A stretch of DNA of 64,000 nt from CAYOSF01 sp964406605 (GCA_964406605.1 CAYOSF010000002.1:278559-342558), one strand, 5' to 3'. Positions 17,415 to 27,092 are shown, numbered from the stretch's first letter. Numbers and translations: made by a program. The notes: generated by a model not told the origin, from the letters alone.

Positions 17415-17436
17415 AGGCCGGGCTTGAGCCCGGCCT
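17415..17436 (+). terminator. Terminator hairpin between convergent genes
   Basis: Nine-base-pair GC-rich stem (AGGCCGGGC at 17415-17423, GCCCGGCCT at 17428-17436) around a TTGA loop, followed by TCTCGTTT. It lies 24 bases after the FmdB-type gene and 22 bases before the end of the convergent polyprenyl synthase gene, so it may serve both. Confidence 0.6.
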
Positions 17437-17457
17437 TCTCGTTTCCGGAGGGTTCGG

Positions 17458-18621
17458 TCAGTTCTTGCGGCCGATAACGAAATCGGCTGCCTCGTTCAGC
17501 AGACGCTGCAGCCTGGGCGTAGCCGCGATTTCCTCTACGTGACGCTTGCCTTCCCCCACAAGCTCCGCCGCCTGCCTTCGGGAGTACTCCACGGCCCCGG
17601 AACCTTCGATGGCTCTCCTTGCCGCGGTCAGTTCCTCTTGGCCGATATCGCGGTTACCCAGACTCGCCCGCAGGACTGCGCGCTGCTCGTCGTCACCGTG
17701 CTGCAAGGTGTAGAGAAACAACAGAGTGTTCTTGTTCTCGGCCAGGTCGCTCGTCACCGACTTGCCAAGCTTCTCCTCCGTGGAGAATGTACCCAGGTAG
17801 TCGTCCTGTATCTGGAAGGCGATGCCCACGGGAACGCCGTAGGAACTCATAGCGCGCAGCCTCGCCTCGCGCTCCGGCGTCTCCTTGCCGCCGGCCAGGA
17901 TGCCTCCGAACTGCAGGGCTCCACTAACCGTGTACAGAGCGGTCTTGAGCTTGTGGATCTCGAGTATCTCTTCCACCGTCGGCATGTTACCCATCGACGT
18001 GCCGACGTCAAGGGATTGGCCGCGAACGGTATCCATGATAACCGCGTTCAGGTGCTGGATGGCGGCGACCTTTCGTTCCGACGAGACGGGCTCCGAGCAA
18101 ACCACGTCGTAGGCGAGGGCCGGACCCATGTCGCCCGTGTTTATCGCCATCGAGAGCCCAAACTGCTCCGGATCCGATATTGCGTACTCCGCCGCGATCT
18201 CGCCGAACTCCCGGTGCGCCGTGGGCTGACCCCTCCGAGTTAGGCTCTTGTCCATGATGTCATCGTGGACAAGGAACGCCGCGTGGATCAGCTCGTAGGC
18301 GACGGATGCGCGAACGATGTCCGCCAAACGGTCCTCACCGAGGCATTGGTAGCCGAGAAGGACCAGCGCACCGCGGAACTTCTTGCCGCCCTCGGCGTAC
18401 TTCTCCAAGATCTCATACGTCCTGCGGGGCAGTGAAGTCATGCGAGACAGCTCGGGCAGCCTCCCTTCGAGCATCCCAGGCAGCGCCAGCCCGACTATCC
18501 TGCGGTATCGCTCTAGATAATCGCCCCAATCGTTCGTCCGAGAGAGGAGAAGGAGCTCCTCGCCGATATCGGTCTTGGGGTCGGCCATCATCGGATCAGC
18601 GCTGCCTCCGCCGGGGCTCAT
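17458..18621 (-). CDS. Trans-polyprenyl diphosphate synthase
   Basis: 387 residues, all-helical isoprenyl synthase. First Asp-rich motif HDDIMDKSLTRRGQPTAH (~120-135) with the RRGxPT Arg pair; second QIQDDYLGTF (~270). It elongates allylic diphosphates with IPP, giving GGPP or a longer quinone side chain; product length cannot be fixed from the sequence. Its ATG overlaps the uppS stop (ATGA), so both prenyl elongases, cis and trans, are translationally coupled. A later ATG (MMADPKTD) is an alternative start. Confidence 0.88.
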   Translation of the reverse strand: MSPGGGSADPMMADPKTDIGEELLLLSRTNDWGDYLERYRRIVGLALPGMLEGRLPELSRMTSLPRRTYEILEKYAEGGKKFRGALVLLGYQCLGEDRLADIVRASVAYELIHAAFLVHDDIMDKSLTRRGQPTAHREFGEIAAEYAISDPEQFGLSMAINTGDMGPALAYDVVCSEPVSSERKVAAIQHLNAVIMDTVRGQSLDVGTSMGNMPTVEEILEIHKLKTALYTVSGALQFGGILAGGKETPEREARLRAMSSYGVPVGIAFQIQDDYLGTFSTEEKLGKSVTSDLAENKNTLLFLYTLQHGDDEQRAVLRASLGNRDIGQEELTAARRAIEGSGAVEYSRRQAAELVGEGKRHVEEIAATPRLQRLLNEAADFVIGRKN

Positions 18622-19406
18622 CTGCCGAACCTACGTTCTCGGCTGCTGTAATCTTCCAGCACTTCTCGCAGGACCTCCGCGGTCATGTCAGGGAAATGCT
18701 TCTCCACAAAGGCGAACTCGCTGTAGACGGACTGATACGGAAGAATGCCTGAGAGGCGGAGTTCGCCCGAGGTGCGCACAATGAGGTCCGGATCAGGCAA
18801 CCCTTGAGTGTCCAGATGTTCGCTCAGCGTCTGCTCCGTCACGTCGTCGGCCTGAACACCCTCCTCCACGATCCGCCGCACGGCACGAACGATCTCGTCT
18901 CGACCCCCGTAGTCCAAACACAGGTTGAAGTGATAACTGGAACACCCTCGCGTTCGTCGCTCAGCGTTCTCGATGGCAGCCCGTAGATGCTTGGGGATAC
19001 GATCTCGGCGGCCCAGGTGGCGGAACCGGACATCGCTCCGCACGAGCTCAGGGACATTTCGCTTGATAAGGTCCGTGAAGAGATCCATGAGATAGCGAAC
19101 CTCGGTGTCGCTGCGCTCCCAGTTTTCGGTCGAGAACCCCCAAAACGTGACGACGGAAACGCCCCAATCTCGGCACTGCCACAGCAGGTTCTCTACCACC
19201 TCCGCCCCTCGCCGATGACCCTCCGCTTCCGGAAGACCGTGAGCCCTGGCCCATCGTCGGTTGCCGTCCGGGATGATGGCGAGATGTCTGGGGACCCGGA
19301 TGCCAGGATCGAGCGGTTCTGCGGGCGGCGGCCGCCGTGTGCGCGCGAATCCCGGCAACAGGCCGACAAGGCGCCAGAGCGAACTCGCTATGTTCATCAG
19401 CGACAA
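18618..19406 (-). CDS. uppS: Cis-prenyl transferase (undecaprenyl diphosphate synthase family)
   Basis: 262 residues. Catalytic block HLAIIPDGNRRWARAHGL with the Asp of the PDGNRR motif near residue 48, then GHRRGAEVVENLL, WGFSTENWERS and the C-terminal PDLIVRTSGELRLS. It makes the cis-polyprenyl carrier lipid for cell-wall glycans. The start is a TTG with GGAAAG five bases upstream; an in-frame ATG at 19397 is possible. The N-terminal ~35 residues are hydrophobic/basic and longer than the E. coli enzyme. Confidence 0.93.
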   Translation of the reverse strand: MSLMNIASSLWRLVGLLPGFARTRRPPPAEPLDPGIRVPRHLAIIPDGNRRWARAHGLPEAEGHRRGAEVVENLLWQCRDWGVSVVTFWGFSTENWERSDTEVRYLMDLFTDLIKRNVPELVRSDVRFRHLGRRDRIPKHLRAAIENAERRTRGCSSYHFNLCLDYGGRDEIVRAVRRIVEEGVQADDVTEQTLSEHLDTQGLPDPDLIVRTSGELRLSGILPYQSVYSEFAFVEKHFPDMTAEVLREVLEDYSSRERRFGR

Positions 19407-19587
19407 TCAAGCTTTCCGGCTTCTCCGACCCGCCTTGCTGCGGGCAACGCGCAGGCGCGGCCATCGAACCAATGGCATCTTATCCGGCCGCGGGTGAGCA
19501 AACCAGGGGCCGGTCGCTTGCCCCATGCTCTCGGGCATTGGACCCGGCTCGGTACCACCACCCACCACGTTTTGCGGTGAAGAAGGA

Positions 19588-20430
19588 TCAGAGGCCCCGA
19601 TCTGCCTGCCTTGGCTCTACTGTCGCCGATCTTGTCGACGGCGGGACAAAGAGGCGCAGAGCGTTTTCAGTCGTTGCTTCCGCGATCTCGTCGATCCGCT
19701 CCTGCCGCAGTTCCGACATCTTGGCAACCGCCTCCGAGACGTAGGCAGGTTCGTTCCTTTGACCGCGGCGGGATTGAGGAGAGCCATAGGGGCTATCGGT
19801 CTCCACCACCAGGGCATCCATGCCAATACGCTGAACCACCTCGTGCAGGCGTCCCGATTTGGGGTAGGTTACCGAACAGTGGATGGCGATGAGGAAGCCT
19901 AAGTCGACATAACGTCGCGCCAAGTCCGCGTCCCCGCTGAAATAGTGCATAACGCCAAGCGGCCGGCCGTCGGCGAGGCGGCCACCCAGTCGCCGCGACC
20001 AGTCACGGAGGACCGGGAACAAGGTATCGTGTGCCGCGCGGCAGTGGATGGCCACGGGCTTCGCGATATTGGCTGCCGTCTCGAGCTGGCGGTGAAGCAC
20101 CCGGAGCTGGGTATCGTGAGGCGAGAAGCTACGGTAGAAGTCGAGGCCGATCTCTCCTACGGCCGCCACGCTCGGTTGTCCGGCCAGATCGGCCAGCGTT
20201 CCCAGTGCGGCGTCGGAGATTGTGCCGGCTTCGTGCGGGTGGCAGCCGACGGCAGCCAGGACGCCCGGCTGTGTTTCGGCCAAGGCGATGCCCTGCTCCG
20301 ACGATGGCACGTCCATGCCGAGGACCAGCATGCCCACCAAGCCGGCATCCTGTGCCCTCGCGATGACGGCTTGCCGGTCGGAATCGAAATCTGAGACTTG
20401 CAGGTGCGTGTGACTGTCGAACAGCCGCAT
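19588..20430 (-). CDS. tatD: TatD-family metal-dependent deoxyribonuclease
   Basis: 280 residues, TIM-barrel hydrolase. Metal ligands are visible in FDSHTHLQ (~4-11), GEIGLDFYR (~92), HCRAAHD (~128), MHYFSGD (~161) and ETDSPYGSP (~212). The gene starts 2 bases after metG ends, a pairing common in bacteria. Role: 3'-5' DNase, or D-aminoacyl hydrolysis for some members. Confidence 0.92.
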   Translation of the reverse strand: MRLFDSHTHLQVSDFDSDRQAVIARAQDAGLVGMLVLGMDVPSSEQGIALAETQPGVLAAVGCHPHEAGTISDAALGTLADLAGQPSVAAVGEIGLDFYRSFSPHDTQLRVLHRQLETAANIAKPVAIHCRAAHDTLFPVLRDWSRRLGGRLADGRPLGVMHYFSGDADLARRYVDLGFLIAIHCSVTYPKSGRLHEVVQRIGMDALVVETDSPYGSPQSRRGQRNEPAYVSEAVAKMSELRQERIDEIAEATTENALRLFVPPSTRSATVEPRQADRGL

Positions 20431-20432
20431 GC

Positions 20433-22115
20433 TCAGGATGTCAGGCGGGCCTCTTCCTCGTCCGCAACCGACGGCTCGAGCTTCGTGAAGAGCGGCGTCG
20501 GCTCGCGCAGCGCCTGGCCCGGCACCGGGCGGTTCAGCTTCCAGCCATCCTGCAGGAGCGGCGTATCGTACCCCAAGTAGCCGTGCAGGCGCTCCGAGCT
20601 GAACGGCACGTAGGGCGAGAGGGCCACCTTCAGCCCGTTGATCGCGCTGATCACGGTATACAGGCTACGCGCCGCCGCCGGCCGGTCGTCGGGCAGCGCC
20701 TTCCATGGGGCGGTCTCGTCCAAGAAGCGATTGGTGTCCTGGGCAAGGCTCATGGCTGCCGCCAGGCCGGCTCGAAATCGGCAGGCCCCCAAGTGTTGTC
20801 CCGCCTCCGCCAGCACCGACTCCGTGCGCTGGAGGAGGTGCTGGGAGCGAGCGTCCAGTTTTCCGGGTTCCGGCACCTTCCCGTCGAAATTGCGGTAGGT
20901 AAGGGTGAGCGCGCGATGCACCAGATTCCCCCACGTGGCCACCAATTCGTTGTTGTTCCGGGAGACGAAGTCCTTCCAAGTGAAATCTGAGTCCGACGTT
21001 TCCGGCATCGTGGCGCACAGGTAGTAGCGGAACGCATCCGGATCGTGGCGACCGATGAGGTCCGGGATCCAGATGGCCCAGTGCCGGCTTGTTGAAGCCT
21101 TCAAGCCCGCGACGGTGTTGTAGTGATTGGCAGGCACATCGTAGGGCAAGTTGAGGGGGCGACCCTCCGCGTCGCCATAGGCCATGAGCGTCGCCGGCAG
21201 GCTCAGAGCGTGAAAGAAGATGTTGTCCTTGCCGATGAAGTAGTAACTGCGGCAGTCCGGATTCTGCCAGAAGTCGCGCCAGGCGTCGGGTTCGCCCCGG
21301 CGCTGCGCCCACTCCTTGGCGGCCGAGAAATACCCGAGGACATTCTCGAACCAGACATACACGCTCTTTCCCGGTCCAAGGTCCTCAATCGGCAGCGGGA
21401 TCCCCCAAACCAGGTCGCGCGTAATTGCGCGGTCGCGCAGACCTTCGTTGAGTAGGCCCAGGCTGAAGTTGCTGACGTGCTTCCTCCAGTGAGCCTGCCC
21501 CGAGATCCATTCGCGCAGACGGTCCTCATAGGCGCTCAGCCGAAGGAAGCAGTGCTCGGTCTCCCGCGGCTCCGGCGTGCCCCCGCACAGCTTGCAGCGC
21601 GGCTCGATGAGGTCCATTGCATCCAGAGTGCGGCTGCAGCTCTCGCATTCGTCGCCTCGCGCGCTCTCGTAGCCGCAATACGGACACGTTCCCTCTACAT
21701 ATCGATCCGGCAAGAAGCGATCCTCCGCGGGGCAGTACAGCAGGAGCATCGTGTCCTTGTAGATGTCACCTTGATTCCAGAGCTTGAGGAAGATGCTCTG
21801 CACGACCTCGCGGTGGTTCGCCGTGCCGGTGGTTGTGTACAGGTCCATCGTGATCCCAAGCCAGGCGAGGGATTCCACGAAGCTGCGGTGAAAGCCGTCT
21901 ACCACGTCTTGGAGAGAGCGCCCCTCCTGTTCCGCCCGGACCGTGACAGGTGTGCCGTGCTGGTCGCTCCCCGACACCATGAGCACCCGGTCGCCGCGCA
22001 GTCGATGGTAGCGCGCCAAGCAGTCCGCCGGCAGAAAGCTGCCCACAATCTGGCCCTGGTGCAGCGGACCGTTCGCGTACGGCCAGGCGACGCCGATGAA
22101 GATCGTCTCAGTCAC
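20433..22115 (-). CDS. metG: Methionyl-tRNA synthetase
   Basis: 560 residues. Class I signature PYANGPLHQGQ (HIGH-like) near residue 15, zinc knuckles CPYCGYESARGDECESC and CKLCGG, and a KMSKS-like loop that reads LKASTSRHW near 345. The anticodon-binding helical domain follows (NFDGKVPEP). No C-terminal tRNA-binding EMAP domain is present. I chose GTG 22115 because GGGTGAG lies six bases upstream; the TTG at 22130 would add five residues. Confidence 0.93.
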   Translation of the reverse strand: MTETIFIGVAWPYANGPLHQGQIVGSFLPADCLARYHRLRGDRVLMVSGSDQHGTPVTVRAEQEGRSLQDVVDGFHRSFVESLAWLGITMDLYTTTGTANHREVVQSIFLKLWNQGDIYKDTMLLLYCPAEDRFLPDRYVEGTCPYCGYESARGDECESCSRTLDAMDLIEPRCKLCGGTPEPRETEHCFLRLSAYEDRLREWISGQAHWRKHVSNFSLGLLNEGLRDRAITRDLVWGIPLPIEDLGPGKSVYVWFENVLGYFSAAKEWAQRRGEPDAWRDFWQNPDCRSYYFIGKDNIFFHALSLPATLMAYGDAEGRPLNLPYDVPANHYNTVAGLKASTSRHWAIWIPDLIGRHDPDAFRYYLCATMPETSDSDFTWKDFVSRNNNELVATWGNLVHRALTLTYRNFDGKVPEPGKLDARSQHLLQRTESVLAEAGQHLGACRFRAGLAAAMSLAQDTNRFLDETAPWKALPDDRPAAARSLYTVISAINGLKVALSPYVPFSSERLHGYLGYDTPLLQDGWKLNRPVPGQALREPTPLFTKLEPSVADEEEARLTS

Positions 22116-22161
22116 GTGCGACTCACCCAAACAAGTGCGGTCAGTCTATCATGCGCCCAAT

Positions 22162-23013
22162 CTAGGAGACAGGTGCCTCAGGTTCATCGGCTCGCTGCAG
22201 CGCGAGCCAGCGCCCATAGACGTCGCCGCGCACCAATCCGGATCGCCGTGAGACCTCTCGGACGGCGTCCCGGGCGTGCATGCCCTGCGCCATCATCGTG
22301 CGTAGCTGCCCGTCCACGCTGGCCGGCACTTCACGCTTCGGTTTGGCCTCTGTCGAACCTTCGATCACGAGGGTGAACTCGCCGCGCGGCTGTGGGAAGT
22401 GCTCGATAGCTTCAGAAACCGTGCCCCGAAAGAACTCCTCGTGCAGCTTCGTGATCTCCCGGCAGACAGTGATCCTGCGGTCGCCGAACACTTCGAGTAG
22501 GTCTGCCAGCGCCTGTCGCAGTCGTCGCGGCGTCTCGAAGGCCACCAGCGTGTCCGTCATCGCGGCCATCTGCCGCAGAAGGCGGCGACGGTGGCTGGCT
22601 TGACGCGGCAGAAAGCCCAGATAGTGGAAACGCCTTGTGGAGAGACCGGAGGCGGCGAGAGCAGCGGTGATCGCCGATGGCCCGGGCACCGGCACTACTC
22701 GGTAGCGGGACGCAACGGCTGCCTCAACCAGATGTACGCCCGGATCGCTGATCGCAGGCATGCCCGCCTCGGAGACAAGGGCCACATCGCCTTCACTGAG
22801 CGCCTGCAGGATGACCGGCGTGCGCGATCGCCTGTTGCGTTCTGTGTAGCTCACGAGTCGAAGCCCTCGGAGCCCATGACGCGTCATGAGCTTGCGAAAC
22901 GTGCGCGTGTCTTCAGCGGCAATGAGGGACGCATCGCCCAAGATGCGGATCGCTCTTAGAGTGATGTCCTCCATGTTGCCGATCGGCGTGGCTACGAGAT
23001 AGAGGATTCCCAT
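22162..23013 (-). CDS. rsmI: 16S rRNA (cytidine-2'-O)-methyltransferase RsmI
   Basis: 283 residues from ATG 23013. Tetrapyrrole-methylase fold: GILYLVATPIGNMEDITLRA at the start, AAEDTR, then SEAGMPAISDPG (~80) and VPVPGPSAITAALAASG (~105-120). It modifies C1402 of 16S rRNA with RsmH. A GTG-less upstream extension is open to 23082 but lacks homology. First gene of the minus-strand run to the prenyl genes. Confidence 0.92.
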   Translation of the reverse strand: MGILYLVATPIGNMEDITLRAIRILGDASLIAAEDTRTFRKLMTRHGLRGLRLVSYTERNRRSRTPVILQALSEGDVALVSEAGMPAISDPGVHLVEAAVASRYRVVPVPGPSAITAALAASGLSTRRFHYLGFLPRQASHRRRLLRQMAAMTDTLVAFETPRRLRQALADLLEVFGDRRITVCREITKLHEEFFRGTVSEAIEHFPQPRGEFTLVIEGSTEAKPKREVPASVDGQLRTMMAQGMHARDAVREVSRRSGLVRGDVYGRWLALQRADEPEAPVS

Positions 23014-23081
23014 GAGCTGGCAGAGAACGTCTACTAGTCTATGTTTTTGTACAGTTTTCTCGGTTTCAGGGCCAGTAGGCA

Positions 23082-23111
23082 TTGACGCCGAAGTCAGGGG
23101 TCTGCTAGAGT
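23082..23111 (+). promoter_or_regulatory. Promoter for the guaB3-like gene
   Basis: TTGACG (23082-23087), 18-base spacer, TAGAGT (23106-23111) preceded by TGC. A leader of about 140 bases would run to the ATG; it contains GC-rich inverted segments near 23190 and 23222, but I recognise no riboswitch class. Confidence 0.5.
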
Positions 23112-23255
23112 TCGGGAAAGTAAGGCCTCACTTCACCGTTAGCAATCGTGACATCGACGGCGACAACTTCCGAATGCTGGCAGGGACGCCCCCGCCGGCC
23201 TCGATCCGCATATCCCAAAGCGGGCGGGGACCGGCAACCAGAGAGGAGGTAGGGC

Positions 23256-24398
23256 ATGTCCATCCCCCAGACCAAGCAGATGCGGCGCGCTTACGGCTTC
23301 GACGAGGTCGCCATCGTCCCGGGCGACGTCACCGTGAACCCGGCGATGACGGAAGTCTCATTCAGCATCGACCATCTGGAGTTTCCGCTTCCCATGATGG
23401 CGGCAGCCATGGACGCTGTCGTCGATCCCCGCTTCGCGATCGAATTCGCCAAGATAGGCGGGCTGGCCGTCCTCAATCTCGAAGGCGTCCAGACCCGATA
23501 CGATGACCCGGATTCTGTCTTGGAGGAGATCGCCTCAGCCCCGCAGAAGGAGGCGACGGCGCTGCTCCAGAAGGCCTATGCCGCACCGATCCGGCAGAAG
23601 CTCATCGGCGAACGCATTCAAGAGATCAAGCGTGCCGGCGTGGTCTGCGCGGCATCGTGCACTCCAGCGAACACGAAGAAGTTCTCGCCTCTGGCCAAGG
23701 AAGCAGGCATTGACGCGCTCGTTGTGCAATCCACCGTCACCAGTGCGCGGCACATATCCTACAGCGAACGCGGCCTCATCTTCCCCGAGCTGGTGGAGCA
23801 GATGGCTCCTGTGCCGGTCGTGGTCGGCAACACGGTAAGCTTCAGCGCCTGCAAGGAGATGTTGGAGACCGGAGTGTCCGCGGTCCTGGTAGGGGTGGGG
23901 CCAGGTTCCGCATGTACTTCGCGGGAGGTTCTGGGCATCGGTGTGCCTCAGGTCACAGCCTCGATCGATTGCGCCGCCGCCCGCGACCAGCACTACCGTG
24001 AGACGGGGCGCTACGTGCCCATCATCACCGATGGCGGCATTCGCAGCGGCGGTGACCTGTGCAAGTCCTTCGCCGCAGGCGCCGATGCTGTCATGCTCGG
24101 CTCCATCCTGGCGGGCTGCAAGGAAGCCCCCGGACGCGGCCACCACTGGGGCATGGCGACGCCCCACGCGGATCTACCGAGGGGTGTCCGCGTTTCGGTT
24201 GGAGTGGATACCTCCCTTCAGCAAGTGCTCTTCGGTCCCTCGTCCCGTACCGATGGCACGGAGAACCTTGTGGGCGCTCTGCGCACCGCGATGGGCATGT
24301 GCGGCGCCCGTACTATCCGAGACTTCCAGCAGGTCGACCTGGTGGTCGCTCCAGCCATCAAGACAGAGGGCAAACAGATCCAGCGGGCCCAGAGCTGA
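23256..24398 (+). CDS. guaB3: GuaB3-family IMP dehydrogenase-related protein
   Basis: 380 residues, TIM barrel without the CBS insertion of classical IMP dehydrogenase. The substrate loop is GVGPGSACTSREVLGIG (~210-226), with Cys at the catalytic position, and the phosphate loop ITDGGIRSGGD follows. MMAAAMDAVVDPR near 45 replaces the usual PMDTVT-type motif. GuaB3 proteins occur in Actinobacteria and Chloroflexota; whether they oxidise IMP varies. ATG 23256 behind GAGAGGAGGTAG. Confidence 0.9.
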   Translation: MSIPQTKQMRRAYGFDEVAIVPGDVTVNPAMTEVSFSIDHLEFPLPMMAAAMDAVVDPRFAIEFAKIGGLAVLNLEGVQTRYDDPDSVLEEIASAPQKEATALLQKAYAAPIRQKLIGERIQEIKRAGVVCAASCTPANTKKFSPLAKEAGIDALVVQSTVTSARHISYSERGLIFPELVEQMAPVPVVVGNTVSFSACKEMLETGVSAVLVGVGPGSACTSREVLGIGVPQVTASIDCAAARDQHYRETGRYVPIITDGGIRSGGDLCKSFAAGADAVMLGSILAGCKEAPGRGHHWGMATPHADLPRGVRVSVGVDTSLQQVLFGPSSRTDGTENLVGALRTAMGMCGARTIRDFQQVDLVVAPAIKTEGKQIQRAQS

Positions 24399-24428
24399 GC
24401 AAAGCAGGCGCCCTCGAATCGTCTTGCC

Positions 24429-25334
24429 CTAGGTAGTGGCTGTTCGCCGCTGCTTCGTAGCTTCCACAATCAGCATTCGATCGAGTCCGGCGAGATCCCG
24501 CTTCGTTTCGACGTGGGCGCTCTGAAACGCTACGCGCGCGGCGTCACGCAGCCGCCGCCCCTGATTCCATGCGTGCTCCACGAGAAGCAGCCCTCCCTGG
24601 CGCAGGCACCTCGGCGCCTGCGCCAGCAATTCCTCGATGATCTCGGTGCCACGTCGGCCGGCGCGAAGCGCCTCCTGCGGTTCATGCGCACGGATCTCGG
24701 GAGGCAGCTTCCGGTAGGCGACGGTAGGCACGTATGGCAGGTTGGCAACAATGAGGTCGAAGCGGACACGAAGCGATTCCAGCAATGTCCCCTGGATGAG
24801 GTCAACGCGCCCGGCCACGCCGTGTGCCGCGGCATTGCGCCGCGCCAGCTCGAGTGCAGGCCGCGACCTATCGACCGCGATGACGCGAGCTTCCTGCAAT
24901 TGATGAGCCAGAGCCACAGCGATAGCCCCGTTGCCCGTCCCCACGTCAGCGATAACGACAGTCCGACTGCCGCCGACGGCGCCGCGCCCATGCTTCCGCC
25001 TCTTGCGGCGCACGAATCCGATAGCGTGTTCGACCAGCAGCTCAGTCTCCGGCCTGGGGATGATGGCGGCGGGCGTGCATTGCAAGTCGATTCCGTAGAA
25101 CTCTCTGTGTCCAACGATGTAGCCAGAAGGCTCTCGGGCGAGCCGACGGGCGAGCAGGGTCTCGAAGGCCGCCCGCTCGTTCATGCGGAGAGACTCCCGA
25201 AGTCGCGCAAGCACAGCCTCGCGGCCGATGTGAAGTGCATGGGCGAGGAGGACTTCTGCCTCCAGGCGCGCATCTTCGATCTCACCCGCCCGGAGCCGCG
25301 CCGTAGCGTCGTGCAGCGTTTCGGCTAGGGTCAC
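24429..25334 (-). CDS. prmC: Release factor glutamine N5-methyltransferase
   Basis: 301 residues. An N-terminal helical domain includes the GYIVGHREFYGIDL loop; SAM site VIADVGTGNGAIAVALAHQL (~125-145); catalytic NLPY (IVANLPYVPTV) in place of NPPY. PrmC methylates the GGQ glutamine of RF1/RF2; its substrate gene prfA lies directly upstream on the same strand. The start is GTG 25334. Weakly charged C-terminus KQRRTATT. Confidence 0.92.
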   Translation of the reverse strand: MTLAETLHDATARLRAGEIEDARLEAEVLLAHALHIGREAVLARLRESLRMNERAAFETLLARRLAREPSGYIVGHREFYGIDLQCTPAAIIPRPETELLVEHAIGFVRRKRRKHGRGAVGGSRTVVIADVGTGNGAIAVALAHQLQEARVIAVDRSRPALELARRNAAAHGVAGRVDLIQGTLLESLRVRFDLIVANLPYVPTVAYRKLPPEIRAHEPQEALRAGRRGTEIIEELLAQAPRCLRQGGLLLVEHAWNQGRRLRDAARVAFQSAHVETKRDLAGLDRMLIVEATKQRRTATT

Positions 25335-25508
25335 AGGGCCATGATACCGACGGTGCGCGAGTCATCAACCCACACCGAAGCGGAAAGATGGACGGCACGT
25401 GCGGTTCCTGACATGAGGCAGGCACCGTCGAGCGGATCCGCGACCCGGCAGGCGCCACAGGGCAAAACAAGAACCAGGATGCCAGCCACCGGGCGAGCGG
25501 AGCGTCCT

Positions 25509-26597
25509 TTAGATCATCCCCTGTTGCTCTATCTGCTTGGCCTGCTCGCTTGTGGCGACTGCGTCGATGAGTTCGTCGAGGCCGCCATCGAGGATGGCCG
25601 GTAGGTTGTGCAACGTAAGGCCGATCCGGTGGTCGGTCACGCGGTCCTGGGGGAAATTGTACGTCCGAATCTTCTCCGATCGCTCGCCCGAGCGCACCTG
25701 GCCGCGGCGTGTCTCGCTAAGCTCATCCTTCTGCTCTTGTTCCCTCATTGCGAGCAGCCGAGCGCGCAGTACGGACATCGCCTTCGTGCGGTTCTTGTAC
25801 TGGGACCGCTCGTCCTGGCAACTCGCCACGAGCCCGGTGGGAACGTGCGTGATGCGCACCGCTGAAGCTACCTTCTGGACGTTCTGGCCGCCGTGGCTGC
25901 TCGCGTGGAATATGTCGACGCGGAGGTCGTTCTCGTCGATCTCCACCTCCACGTCCTCTGCCTCCGGCAATACCGCAACGGTTGCCGCGGAGGTATGGAG
26001 ACGGCCCTGCGCTTCGGTTTGGGGGACCCGCTGGACTCGATGTACCCCGCTCTCATACTTCAGGCGAGAGTAGGCACCCTTGCCGTGGACCTCGAAGATG
26101 ATCTCCTTGAGGCCGCCGATGCCTGTTTCGTTTGTCGAGAGAACCTCCATACCCCAGCCCCTGAAGTCAGCGTATCGGGAGTACATGCGATAGAGGTCAG
26201 CGGCAAAGAGCGCTGCCTCCTCGCCTCCGGTGCCGGCACGGATCTCAACGATGACGTCGCGTTCATCGTGCGGGTCCTTGGGCAGGAGCGCGCGCTTCAG
26301 CCGATCCTCAAGTGACTCCATACGCTCGGCAATCGTCTCTATTTCCTCGCGGGCGAGCGCCGCGAGTTCAGCATCGGCACCCTCAGCTACCAGAGATCGG
26401 GCGTCTCCCAGCGATCGTTCGGCCTCTTGGTAGTCGCGATAAAGGCCTACGATCTCCTCCAACGCCGCCCGCTCACGAGCCAGGGACAGGACCCGCTCGT
26501 GATTCACAGCCACGTCCGGCTCGGCCATCTCGGCCGTTAGCTCATCGAACCGTTTCTCAATCGCAGCAAGGCGATCCCACATTGTCGTCACAGTCAT
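25509..26597 (-). CDS. prfA: Peptide chain release factor 1
   Basis: 362 residues. SSHGGQNVQKVASAVR carries the catalytic GGQ (~232). The codon-recognition tripeptide reads PQT in RVPQTEAQGRLHTSAATV, which makes it RF1 (UAA/UAG) rather than RF2. An N-terminal coiled coil runs ~5-90. ATG 26597, with a strong extended -10 64 bases upstream. prmC follows after 174 bases. Confidence 0.95.
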   Translation of the reverse strand: MTVTTMWDRLAAIEKRFDELTAEMAEPDVAVNHERVLSLARERAALEEIVGLYRDYQEAERSLGDARSLVAEGADAELAALAREEIETIAERMESLEDRLKRALLPKDPHDERDVIVEIRAGTGGEEAALFAADLYRMYSRYADFRGWGMEVLSTNETGIGGLKEIIFEVHGKGAYSRLKYESGVHRVQRVPQTEAQGRLHTSAATVAVLPEAEDVEVEIDENDLRVDIFHASSHGGQNVQKVASAVRITHVPTGLVASCQDERSQYKNRTKAMSVLRARLLAMREQEQKDELSETRRGQVRSGERSEKIRTYNFPQDRVTDHRIGLTLHNLPAILDGGLDELIDAVATSEQAKQIEQQGMI

Positions 26598-26660
26598 CCA
26601 ACGCGCACTCGGTCTCCAGAGAGAACCGCTCTCAGCCTCTCAGCAAATCCTGCCTGTCGG

Positions 26661-26669
26661 ATTATACCA
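26661..26669 (-). promoter_or_regulatory. Extended -10 promoter for prfA-prmC
   Basis: On the minus strand the site reads TGGTATAAT, a perfect extended -10, 64 bases upstream of the prfA ATG. The -35 region is not recognisable, as is usual for extended -10 promoters. Confidence 0.5.
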
Positions 26670-27053
26670 GTCCGTCTCAAAGGCCCCGGCAGCGCACTAC
26701 GCGCCCGGCTGATCATTCTTTACATAACACAGGGCCCCTGGGTGCGAGCTCGCCTGCTTGCCGACTGGCAGGGGCGGGGCGGGCACGGAGAAGTTCGCGA
26801 GCCAGTCCAAGCACCAGCTTCTGTGAGCGTCTTGCAGCGGTTCCTGATCCTCGGCAAGTCGCTCTCGCGTTGGGCAGCGGGGTGGGAGGGGTTCGGACAC
26901 GCGTCCCGACGAGGATCTGGCCTCAGAAGTGGTAGCAGCTACGAGACGTGAGACAGATGGCCCAGCGCTCTGAACCTATTGCGCCTTCCGCGGGCATGCC
27001 GATCGAATTTTGCTGGTGGGAAGGCATCAGATTCCTCGCCGAATGACCGTTAC

Positions 27054-27059
27054 TATAGT
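27054..27059 (+). promoter_or_regulatory. Candidate -10 box for the J-like membrane protein
   Basis: TATAGT, within TTACTATAGT, 34 bases before ATG 27093. No good -35. If real, the transcript would start near 27066, which argues against the longer upstream open frame as the start. Confidence 0.35.
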
Positions 27060-27092
27060 GAGGAGCTCCGCATTGCGCGGGGACCTGTGCAT

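Larger units (their letters stand above)
26598..27092. other. Divergent intergenic region between prfA and the J-like gene
   Basis: About 495 bases without a supported gene. It holds the prfA promoter at 26661-26669 and a possible -10 at 27054-27059. The short open frames across it lack family resemblance and a good ribosome-binding site. I see no tRNA cloverleaf, repeat or terminator. Confidence 0.5.

Noticed and set aside
26880..26920. GGTTCG-containing stretch that looked like a tRNA T-arm
   Set aside because: No acceptor, D or anticodon arm can be folded around it.
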